Assembly: GCF_000155955.1 (NCBI RefSeq)
Contig: NZ_GG697142.2
Location: 609,325-673,324, forward strand
DNA length: 64,000 nucleotides
Source of the DNA: Mitsuokella multacida DSM 20544
GTDB lineage: Bacteria; Bacillota; Negativicutes; Selenomonadales; Selenomonadaceae
Reading direction: 5' to 3'
Of the stretch, positions 23,707-31,118 are shown piece after piece; the first letter of the stretch is position 1; every line of letters starts with the position of its first letter. The notes below the pieces were generated by a model, which was not told where the DNA came from, did not search any database, and worked only from the letters and a program-made list of their open reading frames with translations. Both the position numbers and the translations under genes were made by a program.

Positions 23707-24365
23707 TTGCGCTTGAAGATGTCTGCTGTGCGTTTGACCGCGAGCCGGTGCTGCGCCACATCAGTTTCACGATAAAGAAGGGGGAGGCGGTGCTGCTGAC
23801 GGGGCCGAATGGCTCGGGCAAGACGACGCTCTTGCGGCTGCTCAACGGGCTGGTGTTCCCGGAGGTGGGGACGTATCGCTTTGAGGGCACGGCGATCACG
23901 GCGAAGAAGATGCGGGAGCACCGCTATTCGAAGTACTTCCACCAGCGCGTGGGCTATGTCTGGCAGAATCCGGATGCGCAGCTCTTTTGCGCGAGTGTGG
24001 AGGAGGAGCTGGCGTTCGGGCCGCTGCAGATGGGGCTGGCGGAGGATGAGGTGCGCCGGCGCGTGGAGGACGCGATCGGGTATTTCTCGCTGGAGAAATT
24101 GCGCGAGAAGCCGCCGTATTTCCTGTCGGGCGGCGAGAAGAAGCGCACGGCGCTGGCTTCGATCTTCACGATGAATCCGGCGGTCTGGACACTCGACGAG
24201 CCGGAAAACTTCCTCGACGCCGAGAGTCAGGAGTGGCTGGCGGGGTTCTTGCAGGCGCTCAAGGAGGCGGGGAAGACGATCATCGTGACGTCGCACCACC
24301 CCGATATCGCAGGGAAAGTCGCGGATCGAGAGATACGGCTGACGGCGGAGCATCAGTTGGGATGA
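23703..24365 (+). CDS. cbiO: ECF transporter ATP-binding protein CbiO
   Basis: 220 residues starting at TTG 23703, with GGAGGG six bases upstream and overlapping the cbiQ stop (TTGA). Walker A GPNGSGKTT, Q-loop VWQNPDAQLF, signature LSGGEKKRTALA, Walker B VWTLDEPENFLD and switch SHHPD are all present. Shorter than many CbiO proteins (about 270) but complete in motifs. Hydrolyses ATP to power metal uptake. Confidence 0.9.
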   Translation: MIALEDVCCAFDREPVLRHISFTIKKGEAVLLTGPNGSGKTTLLRLLNGLVFPEVGTYRFEGTAITAKKMREHRYSKYFHQRVGYVWQNPDAQLFCASVEEELAFGPLQMGLAEDEVRRRVEDAIGYFSLEKLREKPPYFLSGGEKKRTALASIFTMNPAVWTLDEPENFLDAESQEWLAGFLQALKEAGKTIIVTSHHPDIAGKVADREIRLTAEHQLG

Positions 24366-24396
24366 GGCTGCTAAGCGAGCCGGGGATGTGACGAGG

Positions 24397-24675
24397 GGCC
24401 CGAGGGGCTGGCTGAACAACGCTGCGCAATGGAGGGCCGGGGAGAGACTGGCAACGCTTCGCCACGGCGCGCTGCTAAACGTATTTTTTGTCTTTTATGG
24501 TATCCTTAGCAAAGAGCTAAACGCGCTGCGCTTGGACGACGCTCTTTGTTAAGGATTCTAGTGGACAAAAAATCCGTTCTTCACGCAGCGCGCCGAAGGC
24601 TACGCTTTTGCCAGCCTCTCCCCTGACACGTAGTCCCGTCGATGTTCCGCTTATGCTCATCCAGCCCCTCGGGCC
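24397..24675. repeat. Long fold-back (element part A, copy 1)
   Basis: Nested inverted segments make one ~280-nt hairpin: GGCCCGAGGGGCTGG (24397-24411) with 24661-24675 (15 bp, perfect); GGGGAGAGACTGGCA (24439-24453) with 24609-24623 (one mismatch); CGGCGCGCTGC (24465-24475) with 24585-24595; ATTTTTTGTC (24483-24492) with 24564-24573; and a 16-bp stem 24501-24516 with 24542-24557. The apical loop is 24518-24540. No coding frame. Confidence 0.75.
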
Positions 24676-24685
24676 AAGGTACGGT

Positions 24686-24743
24686 TGCAAAAAGCCTCGA
24701 TCGTTCGTCGTATCATCGATGAAAGGTCGAGGCTCTTTTTGCA
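24686..24743. repeat. Hairpin (element part B, copy 1), terminator-like
   Basis: TGCAAAAAGCCTCGA (from 24686) pairs with TCGAGGCTCTTTTTGCA (to 24743). With A-rich and T-rich flanks it could stop transcription on both strands, for example after cbiO. Copy 2 is at 26597-26654. Confidence 0.65.
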
Positions 24744-24785
24744 TATCGCAGCGAGGAGAGGGCTCCGCTGCAAGACGTATCTTTA

Positions 24786-24967
24786 GGAGGTGGGCTGTAT
24801 TTCGCCTGCAGGAGCGCAGCGATAGCCCGTAGGGCTGAGTCCTGACAATCTCTGGCATAGAGATGCGATGTGAGAACGCCGCGGCAGGCGGCGAAGTGAC
24901 ATCAAAGGGATATCCTGCCATAGGGCTCATTTAGCGGAGCGACGAAGCCGAAATATAGCCCACCTCC
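24786..24967 (+). ncRNA. Candidate structured RNA (element part C, copy 1)
   Basis: Closed by a 19-bp stem: GGAGGTGGGCTGTATTTCG (24786-24804) with 24949-24967, including one G-U pair. Inside: hairpin AGCCC-GTA-GGGCT (24824-24836); stem GAGTCCT (24837-24843) with AGGGCTC (24922-24928); hairpin ATCTCT..AGAGAT (24849-24865); a two-part stem GATGT/ACATC plus CGCCGC/GCGGCG (24867-24903); and GGATATCC. Compared with copy 2 the outer stem differs by a paired insertion (T 24791 opposite A 24962). I do not recognise the family. Its end lies about 30 bp before the MATE promoter. Strand chosen by G-U pairs only. Confidence 0.5.
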
Positions 24968-24995
24968 GTCCGTACATATATTTCTCGAATCCCCC

Positions 24996-25026
24996 TTGAC
25001 TCTATCATAGTTGTAGTGTTTACTAT
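24996..25026 (+). promoter_or_regulatory. MerR-type promoter of the MATE gene
   Basis: TTGACT (24996-25001) and TACTAT (25021-25026) are separated by 19 bp, the over-long spacer typical of promoters activated by MerR-family regulators. An imperfect dyad (ACTCTA/TAGTGT) fills the spacer. It suggests induction of the pump by a drug or metal through an unlinked MerR protein. The leader is only about 14 nt. Confidence 0.6.
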
Positions 25027-25046
25027 GGTGTCAAGGAGGGATCTTT

Positions 25047-26387
25047 TTGAGTAAGAATCTGACAACGGGCAGTGTGGCGAGGAATATCTTGTATTTCTCG
25101 CTGCCGTTTTTTCTTTCGTATTTCCTGCAGACGCTCTACGGCATGGCGGACCTCTTTATCATCGGGCAGTTTGAGGGGGCGGCTAGCATCACGGCGGTAT
25201 CGATTGGCAGTCAGGTCATGCACATGCTGACGGTCATGATCGTGGGGCTGGCGATGGGGACGACGGTCACGATTGCGCAGGCGGTCGGCGCGGAGGACGG
25301 GCTGCGGGTCCGGAAGGCCATCGGCACGACGGCGGTGCTGTTCTTTGCGGTCTCTATCGTGCTGGCTGTGGTGCTGATCGCGCTTCGCGGCTCGATCACG
25401 GGTGTCATGGAGACGCCTTTGGAGGCGGCATCTGGGACGCAGGCGTATCTTTTGATCTGCTTCCTCGGCATTCCGCTCATCACGGCTTACAATATCATCG
25501 CCTCGATTTTCCGCGGGCTCGGCGATGCGAAGAGCCCGATGTACTTTGTCGCGGTGGCCTGTCTCTGCAACATCGCGCTCGACTATCTCTTCATGGGGGC
25601 TTTTGCGATGGGCCCGGCTGGCGCGGCCTGGGGCACGGTCATCTCGCAGGCCATCAGTGTCGTGCTCACGCTCGCCTATGTGAAGAGCGGCAAGGCGGGC
25701 ATTGCGCTTTCGCGGCAGGATTTCCGTCCGGATCTTGCGGTGCTGCGCCGCATCCTGCGCATCGGCGTGCCAATCTCGCTGCAGGACGGCTTCATCCAGG
25801 TGGCATTCCTCGTCATCACGGTCATTGCGAACATGCGCGGGCTGACGGACGCGGCGGCGGTCGGCATCGTCGAGAAGGTCATCAGCTTCATCTTCCTCGT
25901 GCCATCGTCGATGCTCTCGACGGTCTCAGCGCTCGGCGCGCAGAACATCGGTGCGGGCAAGGTCGGCCGCGCGCAGCAGACGCTTCGCTATGCGTTGGCG
26001 ATGGCGGTGAGCTTCGGCATCGTGGTCTCCATCGTCACGCAGTACACGGCGGATGGCATTGTCGGGCTGTTCACGTATGACGCGGCCGTCATCGTGGCGG
26101 GCGGCGCGTACCTGCAGGGCTACATCTTTGACTGCATCTTCGCGGGCATCCACTTCTGTTTCAGTGGCTATTTCTGCGCCTGCGGCCGCTCAGAAATCTC
26201 GTTCTTGCACAATGTCGTCTCCATCGTGACGGCGCGCATCCCGCTCGTCTACCTGACGTCCATCTGGTACCCGGACACGCTGTTCCCGATGGGGCTTGCT
26301 ACAGCGACGGGCTCCATCGTCTCGGTCATCATTTGCATCGGGGCTTTTGCCCTTCTGCGAGCGCGCGGCAGGGCAGCGTTCTGCTAA
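25047..26387 (+). CDS. MATE family multidrug efflux transporter
   Basis: 446 residues, TTG start at 25047 with GGAGGG seven bases before it. Twelve hydrophobic helices; the start SVARNILYFSLPFFLSYFLQTLYGMADLFIIGQFEG and the internal GLGDAKSPMYF and GAQNIGAGK motifs fit the NorM/MepA/DinF superfamily (MepA/DinF-like branch). It expels cationic drugs using Na+ or H+. The gene stands alone between two copies of the structured element and is preceded by a MerR-type promoter. Confidence 0.9.
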   Translation: MSKNLTTGSVARNILYFSLPFFLSYFLQTLYGMADLFIIGQFEGAASITAVSIGSQVMHMLTVMIVGLAMGTTVTIAQAVGAEDGLRVRKAIGTTAVLFFAVSIVLAVVLIALRGSITGVMETPLEAASGTQAYLLICFLGIPLITAYNIIASIFRGLGDAKSPMYFVAVACLCNIALDYLFMGAFAMGPAGAAWGTVISQAISVVLTLAYVKSGKAGIALSRQDFRPDLAVLRRILRIGVPISLQDGFIQVAFLVITVIANMRGLTDAAAVGIVEKVISFIFLVPSSMLSTVSALGAQNIGAGKVGRAQQTLRYALAMAVSFGIVVSIVTQYTADGIVGLFTYDAAVIVAGGAYLQGYIFDCIFAGIHFCFSGYFCACGRSEISFLHNVVSIVTARIPLVYLTSIWYPDTLFPMGLATATGSIVSVIICIGAFALLRARGRAAFC

Positions 26388-26433
26388 GCGAGGTCGGGGA
26401 TAGCTGGTCAACGCTACGCGATGGCAGTCTGCT

Positions 26434-26535
26434 GAAAGGATTTTTTGCCTTTTAATGCATCCTTACAAAACGCTAAACGCGCTTCGCTTGGACGACGCTT
26501 TTTTGTAAGGGGCTTGGTAGGCAAAAAATCCTTTC
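26434..26535. repeat. Hairpin (element part A, copy 2)
   Basis: GAAAGGATTTTTTGCC (26434-26449) pairs perfectly over 16 bp with 26520-26535; an inner stem CCTTACAAAA (26461-26470) pairs with TTTTGTAAGG (26501-26510). The 23-nt apical segment (26474-26496) differs from copy 1 (24518-24540) at one base only, while the stems differ at many positions yet still pair. Confidence 0.75.
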
Positions 26536-26596
26536 TTAACGCAGAACATCAAATGCTCCGCTTATGCTCATCCAGCCCCTCGGGCCAAGATGCAGT

Positions 26597-26654
26597 TGCA
26601 AAAAGCCTCGACCGTTTGTTGTATCATCGATGAACGGTCGAGGCTTTTATTTGC
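26597..26654. repeat. Hairpin (element part B, copy 2), terminator-like
   Basis: TGCAAAAAGCCTCGACCGTT (26597-26616) pairs with AACGGTCGAGGC (26633-26644) and TTTTATTTGCA beyond. The stem is longer than in copy 1 because both sides of the C-G and T-A pairs near the loop are restored. Confidence 0.7.
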
Positions 26655-26698
26655 AGGAACGTAGCGGGAGGGAGGCTCCGTCGTAGGGGGTATCTTCA

Positions 26699-26878
26699 GG
26701 AGGGGGCTGTATTTCGCCTGCAGGAGCGCAGCGATAGCCCGCAGGGCTGAGCCCTGACACTTTTTAGCATAGAAATGCGATGTGAGAACGCCGCGGCAGG
26801 CGGCGAGGTGACATCGAAGGGATATCCTATCATAGGGCTCATTTAGCGGAGCGACGAAGCCGAAATATAGCCCCCTCC
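26699..26878 (+). ncRNA. Candidate structured RNA (element part C, copy 2)
   Basis: Same architecture as 24786-24967: outer stem GGAGGGGGCTGTATTTCG (26699-26716) with 26861-26878, one base pair shorter on both sides; hairpin AGCCC-GCA-GGGCT; GAGCCCT now a full Watson-Crick match to AGGGCTC; and the conserved GATGT..CGCCGC/GCGGCG..ACATC arm. The short hairpin that is ATCTCT/AGAGAT in copy 1 is weaker here. Lies directly after the 3' end of a minus-strand gene. Confidence 0.5.
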
Positions 26879-26899
26879 GTCCGTATGCCCGCGCACTTT

Positions 26900-27604
26900 T
26901 TATATATCCCAGTGCAGGTTATCGGGGTTCGGGGTGGCTTTGTCGACTTCGGTGAGGATCCACGAGGCGTTGTCGTGGGTGGCGGCGAAGGCTTTTTCGA
27001 GGCCGGCTTCGTATTCTTTGGGGATCTCCATGGCGTGCAGGGCCATGTGCATGTAGTCCTTGGCCACGAGGGTGACGCCGCGCTCGGCGGAGAGCTGGGC
27101 CTTGAAGCGGTAGCCGTAGTAGAGGTAGCTGTTGTGGTGGATGGGGATGTCCTTGTAGGCTTCGATGCGCTCGTCGACTTCGGCTTCGGCTTCCTGGGTC
27201 ATGTTCATCTTGTGCATGAGGTTCCAGCGGTCGGCCCAGAGTTCGCCGCGCAGGATGTACTTGTAGAGGAAGTCGGTCGACTCGGCGAGCTCGATGGCCA
27301 TGTCGATGTGGCGCAGGGCGTCGTCGTTCTTGTTGAGCTCTTTTTCGAGGGAGCTCAGGCGCTGCAGGGCGAAGACTTTTTCCTCGACGTCCTCGGCTTT
27401 CTCGTCGTCGATCTCGGCGTCGACGACGCTGTGGAAGAGCTCGAGGGCTTCATCCGTCTTGTCGATGCCCTTCATGGCGAGGAAGTGGGCGAGGCGCGCG
27501 CGGGCGTGCCAGCTGTCCATGCCGCCGATGAAGAGTTTCTCGGGCGGATGGGCGGGGGAGTCCATCACGAGGTGGACGAGCTTATGGAATTCTTCTTGTG
27601 TCAT
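26900..27604 (-). CDS. TPR-like hypothetical protein
   Basis: 234 residues, acidic, almost entirely helical, with repeated ~34-residue helix pairs (for example ARLAHFLAMKGIDKTDEALELFHSV, LSSLEKELNKNDDALRHIDMAIELA, AEAEVDERIEAYKD) resembling tetratricopeptide repeats. No signal peptide or membrane segment, so it is cytoplasmic. Probably a protein-interaction scaffold; no specific partner is known. The start sits under GGAGG on the minus strand and shares a 64-bp divergent promoter region with the next gene. Confidence 0.7.
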   Translation of the reverse strand: MTQEEFHKLVHLVMDSPAHPPEKLFIGGMDSWHARARLAHFLAMKGIDKTDEALELFHSVVDAEIDDEKAEDVEEKVFALQRLSSLEKELNKNDDALRHIDMAIELAESTDFLYKYILRGELWADRWNLMHKMNMTQEAEAEVDERIEAYKDIPIHHNSYLYYGYRFKAQLSAERGVTLVAKDYMHMALHAMEIPKEYEAGLEKAFAATHDNASWILTEVDKATPNPDNLHWDI

Positions 27605-27625
27605 GAAAAAAACCTCCAGAATCGT

Positions 27626-27645
27626 GTATAATAGTTATATTATAC
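27626..27645. promoter_or_regulatory. Divergent promoter core with symmetrical -10 boxes
   Basis: GTATAATA (27626-27633) and TATTATAC (27638-27645) form a perfect dyad; each arm is a TATAAT box, one per strand, serving the TPR-like gene (minus) and the phosphoethanolamine transferase gene (plus). The -35 boxes are poor on both sides. Confidence 0.5.
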
Positions 27646-27668
27646 CATTTCTTCGGGAGGTTGGGAAT

Positions 27669-29378
27669 TTGGACGCGTTGAAACGATTTGTGCTCAGGGC
27701 TTGGGCGCGCGGGACGCATGTGGTGGAGCATGAGGCGGGGCTGCTGCTCGTCTTGTATCTCTTGAACTTTGCGCCGATCGCGTGGCTCAACATCCACATG
27801 TACAAGGGGGACCAGCTCGGGGTGCTTGCGGCGGATGCGGTCTTCCTGCTCGGCGGGGTGCTGCTCTACGTCCTGATCCTGGGCTTTATCCCCGTGCGCC
27901 GGCTGCGGCGCTTGCTCTTTGCTCTGTCGTTCTTTGTCTCGCTGCTGCTCGGCGGCGTGGAGTTCTTTTCCATCGTGCAGTACAGCTCGCTGATTGGCGC
28001 GGGCATCGTGACGGCGGTGCTGCAGACGAATCCGCGCGAGGCGGGGGAGTTCATCCGCATGTACGTGGGCTGGAAGGGCGTGGCGGCGGCTGCCCTGCTC
28101 GTCGTGGCGGGCGTCTTTGCCTACCGCAGGCTCCACCTCGTGAAGGTCCCTTTTTTGACGCGCCACCATCTGTCGCTCTCGCTGCCTCTTGTCATCGTGG
28201 CGGCACTCATAGCGGGCGGGGTGCTCCTGACGCGCTACTACTCGTTCATCGTCAATGATTCGCTCGATGTGCCGGTCGTGCGGGTCGGGCGGGCGGCGAC
28301 GACGTCGGTCGAGAACATCCGCGCGTTCGAGAAGCTCAAGGAGGAGGCATCGTCGGACGTCGAGATCACGGAGAACAAGAGCGACACGCCGTACGTCGTC
28401 TTCATCCTCGGCGAGTCGACGACGCGCGACCGCATGCACCTCTACGGCTACCCGCTCGAGAACACGCCGAATCTAGATGAGCTCAATGAAAAAGGGGAGC
28501 TCGCGGTCTTCCGCGACACGATCTCGCCGGAGGCGGCGACGGTCGCGGTGCTCCGGAAGCTTCTGACGTTTGCGGATATGGACTCCGCGAAGCCCTGGTA
28601 TGCCTACAACAACATGATTGACACGATGAAGGCGGCGGGCTACCGGACGTACTGGCTCTCGAATCAGGAGAGCTCGGGCATCTGGGGCAATGTCGCGCAG
28701 CTGTTCGCGGGCCGCAGCGACTACAGCCGCTTCACGCGGCTGCGCGAGTCGCATGAGGACAATGGCATCTACGATGAGGCGCTGTTCCCGCTCGTCGATG
28801 AGGCTTTACAGGCGCCGGCGGAGAAAAATTTCTACCTGATCCACCTGATGGGCGGCCACGGGCTCTACTATATGCGCTTCCCTTACATCTTCTCAAAGTT
28901 CACGGCGGCCGACGTGCCGCCGCCGCAGGACGGCCTCTCGGAGGGGAAGCGCACGGAGATTGCGCAGTACGCGAATGCCATCTACTACAACGACTTCATC
29001 GTCACGAGCATCATGGGCAAGTTCGCGGACAAGGACGCAATCGTCGTCTACATCCCGGACCACGGCGAGGCGCTCTACGACCGGGGCAGTACGTTCTCGG
29101 GCCACGTCGAGGAGCACCCGACGAAGGAGACGCTCGAGGTTCCGATGATCTTCTGGGCGTCGCCTGCTTACCGCGCGCACCATCCGGAGAAGTGGCAGGC
29201 GCTCAAGGCGGCGGTCGACCGCCCGTATATGACGGATGACTTCATCCACACGCTTCTCGACCTCCTCGACATCCGCACGCCGGAGTACGACCCCAGGAAG
29301 AGCGTTATCAACCCGGCGTTCCAGCCGCGCGCACACCGCATGGTGCAGGGGCATGACTACGATGCGGAGATGAAGTGA
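27669..29378 (+). CDS. Sulfatase-fold phosphoethanolamine transferase (EptA/CptA-like)
   Basis: 569 residues, TTG start at 27669 with GGGAGG eight bases upstream; the longer frame upstream overlaps the divergent gene and is not used. Five membrane helices fill residues ~1-190. The outer alkaline-phosphatase-like domain follows: FILGESTTRDRMHLYGYPLE (nucleophile Thr/Ser and metal site), HLMGGHGLYYMRFP, YIPDHGEALYD (metal-binding Asp-His) and SGHVEEHP. Such enzymes transfer phosphoethanolamine from phosphatidylethanolamine to lipid A or other surface glycans, altering charge and polymyxin susceptibility. Consistent with a diderm envelope. Confidence 0.85.
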   Translation: MDALKRFVLRAWARGTHVVEHEAGLLLVLYLLNFAPIAWLNIHMYKGDQLGVLAADAVFLLGGVLLYVLILGFIPVRRLRRLLFALSFFVSLLLGGVEFFSIVQYSSLIGAGIVTAVLQTNPREAGEFIRMYVGWKGVAAAALLVVAGVFAYRRLHLVKVPFLTRHHLSLSLPLVIVAALIAGGVLLTRYYSFIVNDSLDVPVVRVGRAATTSVENIRAFEKLKEEASSDVEITENKSDTPYVVFILGESTTRDRMHLYGYPLENTPNLDELNEKGELAVFRDTISPEAATVAVLRKLLTFADMDSAKPWYAYNNMIDTMKAAGYRTYWLSNQESSGIWGNVAQLFAGRSDYSRFTRLRESHEDNGIYDEALFPLVDEALQAPAEKNFYLIHLMGGHGLYYMRFPYIFSKFTAADVPPPQDGLSEGKRTEIAQYANAIYYNDFIVTSIMGKFADKDAIVVYIPDHGEALYDRGSTFSGHVEEHPTKETLEVPMIFWASPAYRAHHPEKWQALKAAVDRPYMTDDFIHTLLDLLDIRTPEYDPRKSVINPAFQPRAHRMVQGHDYDAEMK

Positions 29379-29400
29379 TGGTCGGATTGCGTGCAAAAGA

Positions 29401-29433
29401 AGACCCTGCGGGCTGTGCCCGAGGGTCTTTTTT
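29401..29433. terminator. Bidirectional terminator between convergent genes
   Basis: AGACCCT-G-CGGGC (29401-29413) pairs with GCCCG-A-GGGTCT (29417-29428); T6 follows on the plus strand and an A-rich stretch precedes it, so it can end both the transferase gene and cydC. Confidence 0.8.
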
Positions 29434-29450
29434 GCATGGTGAGTATTGCT

Positions 29451-31118
29451 TCACTTGCGCAGCTCGATGGTCTGCTGGAACTTCGTCACGAGCGTGCGCT
29501 CGTGGGTGATGGTGAGCAGGGTCTGGCCGGTCTCTTGGACTCTCGTGAAGAGCGCGGCCATCAGGGCGGCGGCGGTCTCTTGATCGAGGCCGCAGGTCGG
29601 CTCGTCGAGCAGGATGACGGGCTCTTTGCCGGCGATGGCGATGGCGGTCAGCAAGCGGCCTCGCTGGCCGCCGGAGAGGAAGCAGGCATCTTCGCCGAGC
29701 GGGGTGTCGATGCCTTGTGGCAGGGCGGCGACGACCTCATCGAGTTGGGCGTCTCTTAGCGCGGCGAGGATGTCTTCTTCCTTGCAGTCTGGCCGGTAGC
29801 GCGCGAAGTTCTCGCGGATGGAGCCGGAAAAGAGCACGCTGCCCTGCGGCAGGGCGGCGATGGCTTGCTGGATGGCGCCAGCGGGCAGCTCATGGTAGGG
29901 CGTGCCGCAGAGGCGCAGGGTGCCGCTGTCGGGCGGCCAGACGCCGAGCAGGAGCTCGGCGAGCGTCGTCTTGCCCGCGCCGCTCGCGCCGACGATGGCC
30001 GTGTGCTGGCCGCGCGCGATGCGGAAGGAGAGTCCCTGAAGGACGCCCTGACCCTTGCGGTAGGAGAACGAGAGGTCCTGTGCTTCAAGGAGTGGCGTCT
30101 GGTTTGCTGCATCTGCATCGCGGGAAATCGCCTGCGCTGGTGCGGGAAGCCTCTCCGGCTCGCCTGCCTTTTCATCCGTCGCCGCTGTCTCGCCAATCTG
30201 CCGCTCTGGCAGGAAATGGGCGGCCAGCAGGCTGCGGCGGCCCTGCCACATGGCTTCGGGCAGGGTGCGGAATTCGACGAGCAGGGTCTGCAGCACGAGG
30301 AAGTAGACGCAGAGGTCAATGCCGCTGAGCGCTCCGTCGGTGACGCGCAGGATCAGGAGGGCGAGCAGGGCCATCAGCACGGTGGTGTCGAGCAGGTTCT
30401 CGGCGGCATCGCGCCTGGCATCGGTGTGTGCGAGCTGTAGGGAGCCCTCTAGCAGATCGTGAGCGGGGGCCGAGAGGCGTTTGAGGGCGGGGTCGCGGCC
30501 CGCGCAGATCAGTTCATCAGCACCGCCTGCGGCATCCAAGAGGGCGCTGCGGTAGGCGGCGTCGCGCGTGCGCTGCCTTTCTTCGCCTGTTTGGCGACTG
30601 GCGCAGGAGAGCACGAGCCGCGCGAGATAGAGCGCGGGTAGGGCGAGGGCCCAGAGGCCGATGACGCCAGCGAGCAGCCAGGTGGTCAGCGCGGTGATCG
30701 TGCCGATGGCGGCGATGGGCAGCAGGGCGCGGACGTAGAAGTCGCGCAGTTCGTCGGCGCCCGTCAGGAGGTCGTGCAGGAATTCGCCCTGGCGCGCGGG
30801 GCCGCTGCGAAGCGGCAGGACCTTGGCGGCCCTGTCGTAGAAAGACGTGCGTATCTCGGTCAGGATGCGGAAGGCCATGCGGTGCGAGAGGTAGCGCTCG
30901 CCGTAGCGGAATACGGCGCGGCCGATGCCGCAGGCCCGCACGGTGGTGATGCCGAGCGCGAGCGTGTATAATGGCGGCATCAGGGCGGCCGAGGCCACGA
31001 GCCAGGCTGAGGCGCCGAGCAGCGCGAGGCCCGTGAAGAGCGCCATGAGGCTCACGAGCAGCACGGGCAGGAACTCCAATAGCGTGGTCAGCCGCAGGAG
31101 TTTCCATAAGTTCGTCAT
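29451..31118 (-). CDS. cydC: Thiol reductant ABC exporter subunit CydC
   Basis: 555 residues. N-terminal six-helix membrane domain beginning LLRLTTLLEFLPVLLVSLMA..LTGLALLGASAWL, the CydC pattern, with GRAVFRYGERYLSH. C-terminal ABC ATPase: Walker A GASGAGKTT (about 370), signature LSGGQRGRL, Walker B PVILLDEPTCGLD, switch ITHE. With CydD it exports cysteine/glutathione to the periplasm, needed to assemble haem into cytochrome bd. Starts 4 nt inside the cydD stop (translational coupling); last gene of the operon. Confidence 0.92.
   Translation of the reverse strand: MTNLWKLLRLTTLLEFLPVLLVSLMALFTGLALLGASAWLVASAALMPPLYTLALGITTVRACGIGRAVFRYGERYLSHRMAFRILTEIRTSFYDRAAKVLPLRSGPARQGEFLHDLLTGADELRDFYVRALLPIAAIGTITALTTWLLAGVIGLWALALPALYLARLVLSCASRQTGEERQRTRDAAYRSALLDAAGGADELICAGRDPALKRLSAPAHDLLEGSLQLAHTDARRDAAENLLDTTVLMALLALLILRVTDGALSGIDLCVYFLVLQTLLVEFRTLPEAMWQGRRSLLAAHFLPERQIGETAATDEKAGEPERLPAPAQAISRDADAANQTPLLEAQDLSFSYRKGQGVLQGLSFRIARGQHTAIVGASGAGKTTLAELLLGVWPPDSGTLRLCGTPYHELPAGAIQQAIAALPQGSVLFSGSIRENFARYRPDCKEEDILAALRDAQLDEVVAALPQGIDTPLGEDACFLSGGQRGRLLTAIAIAGKEPVILLDEPTCGLDQETAAALMAALFTRVQETGQTLLTITHERTLVTKFQQTIELRK

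Noticed and set aside
24366-25046. Protein gene in the intergenic region before the MATE gene
   Set aside because: All frames are short and the sequence is better explained by nested inverted repeats present in two copies.
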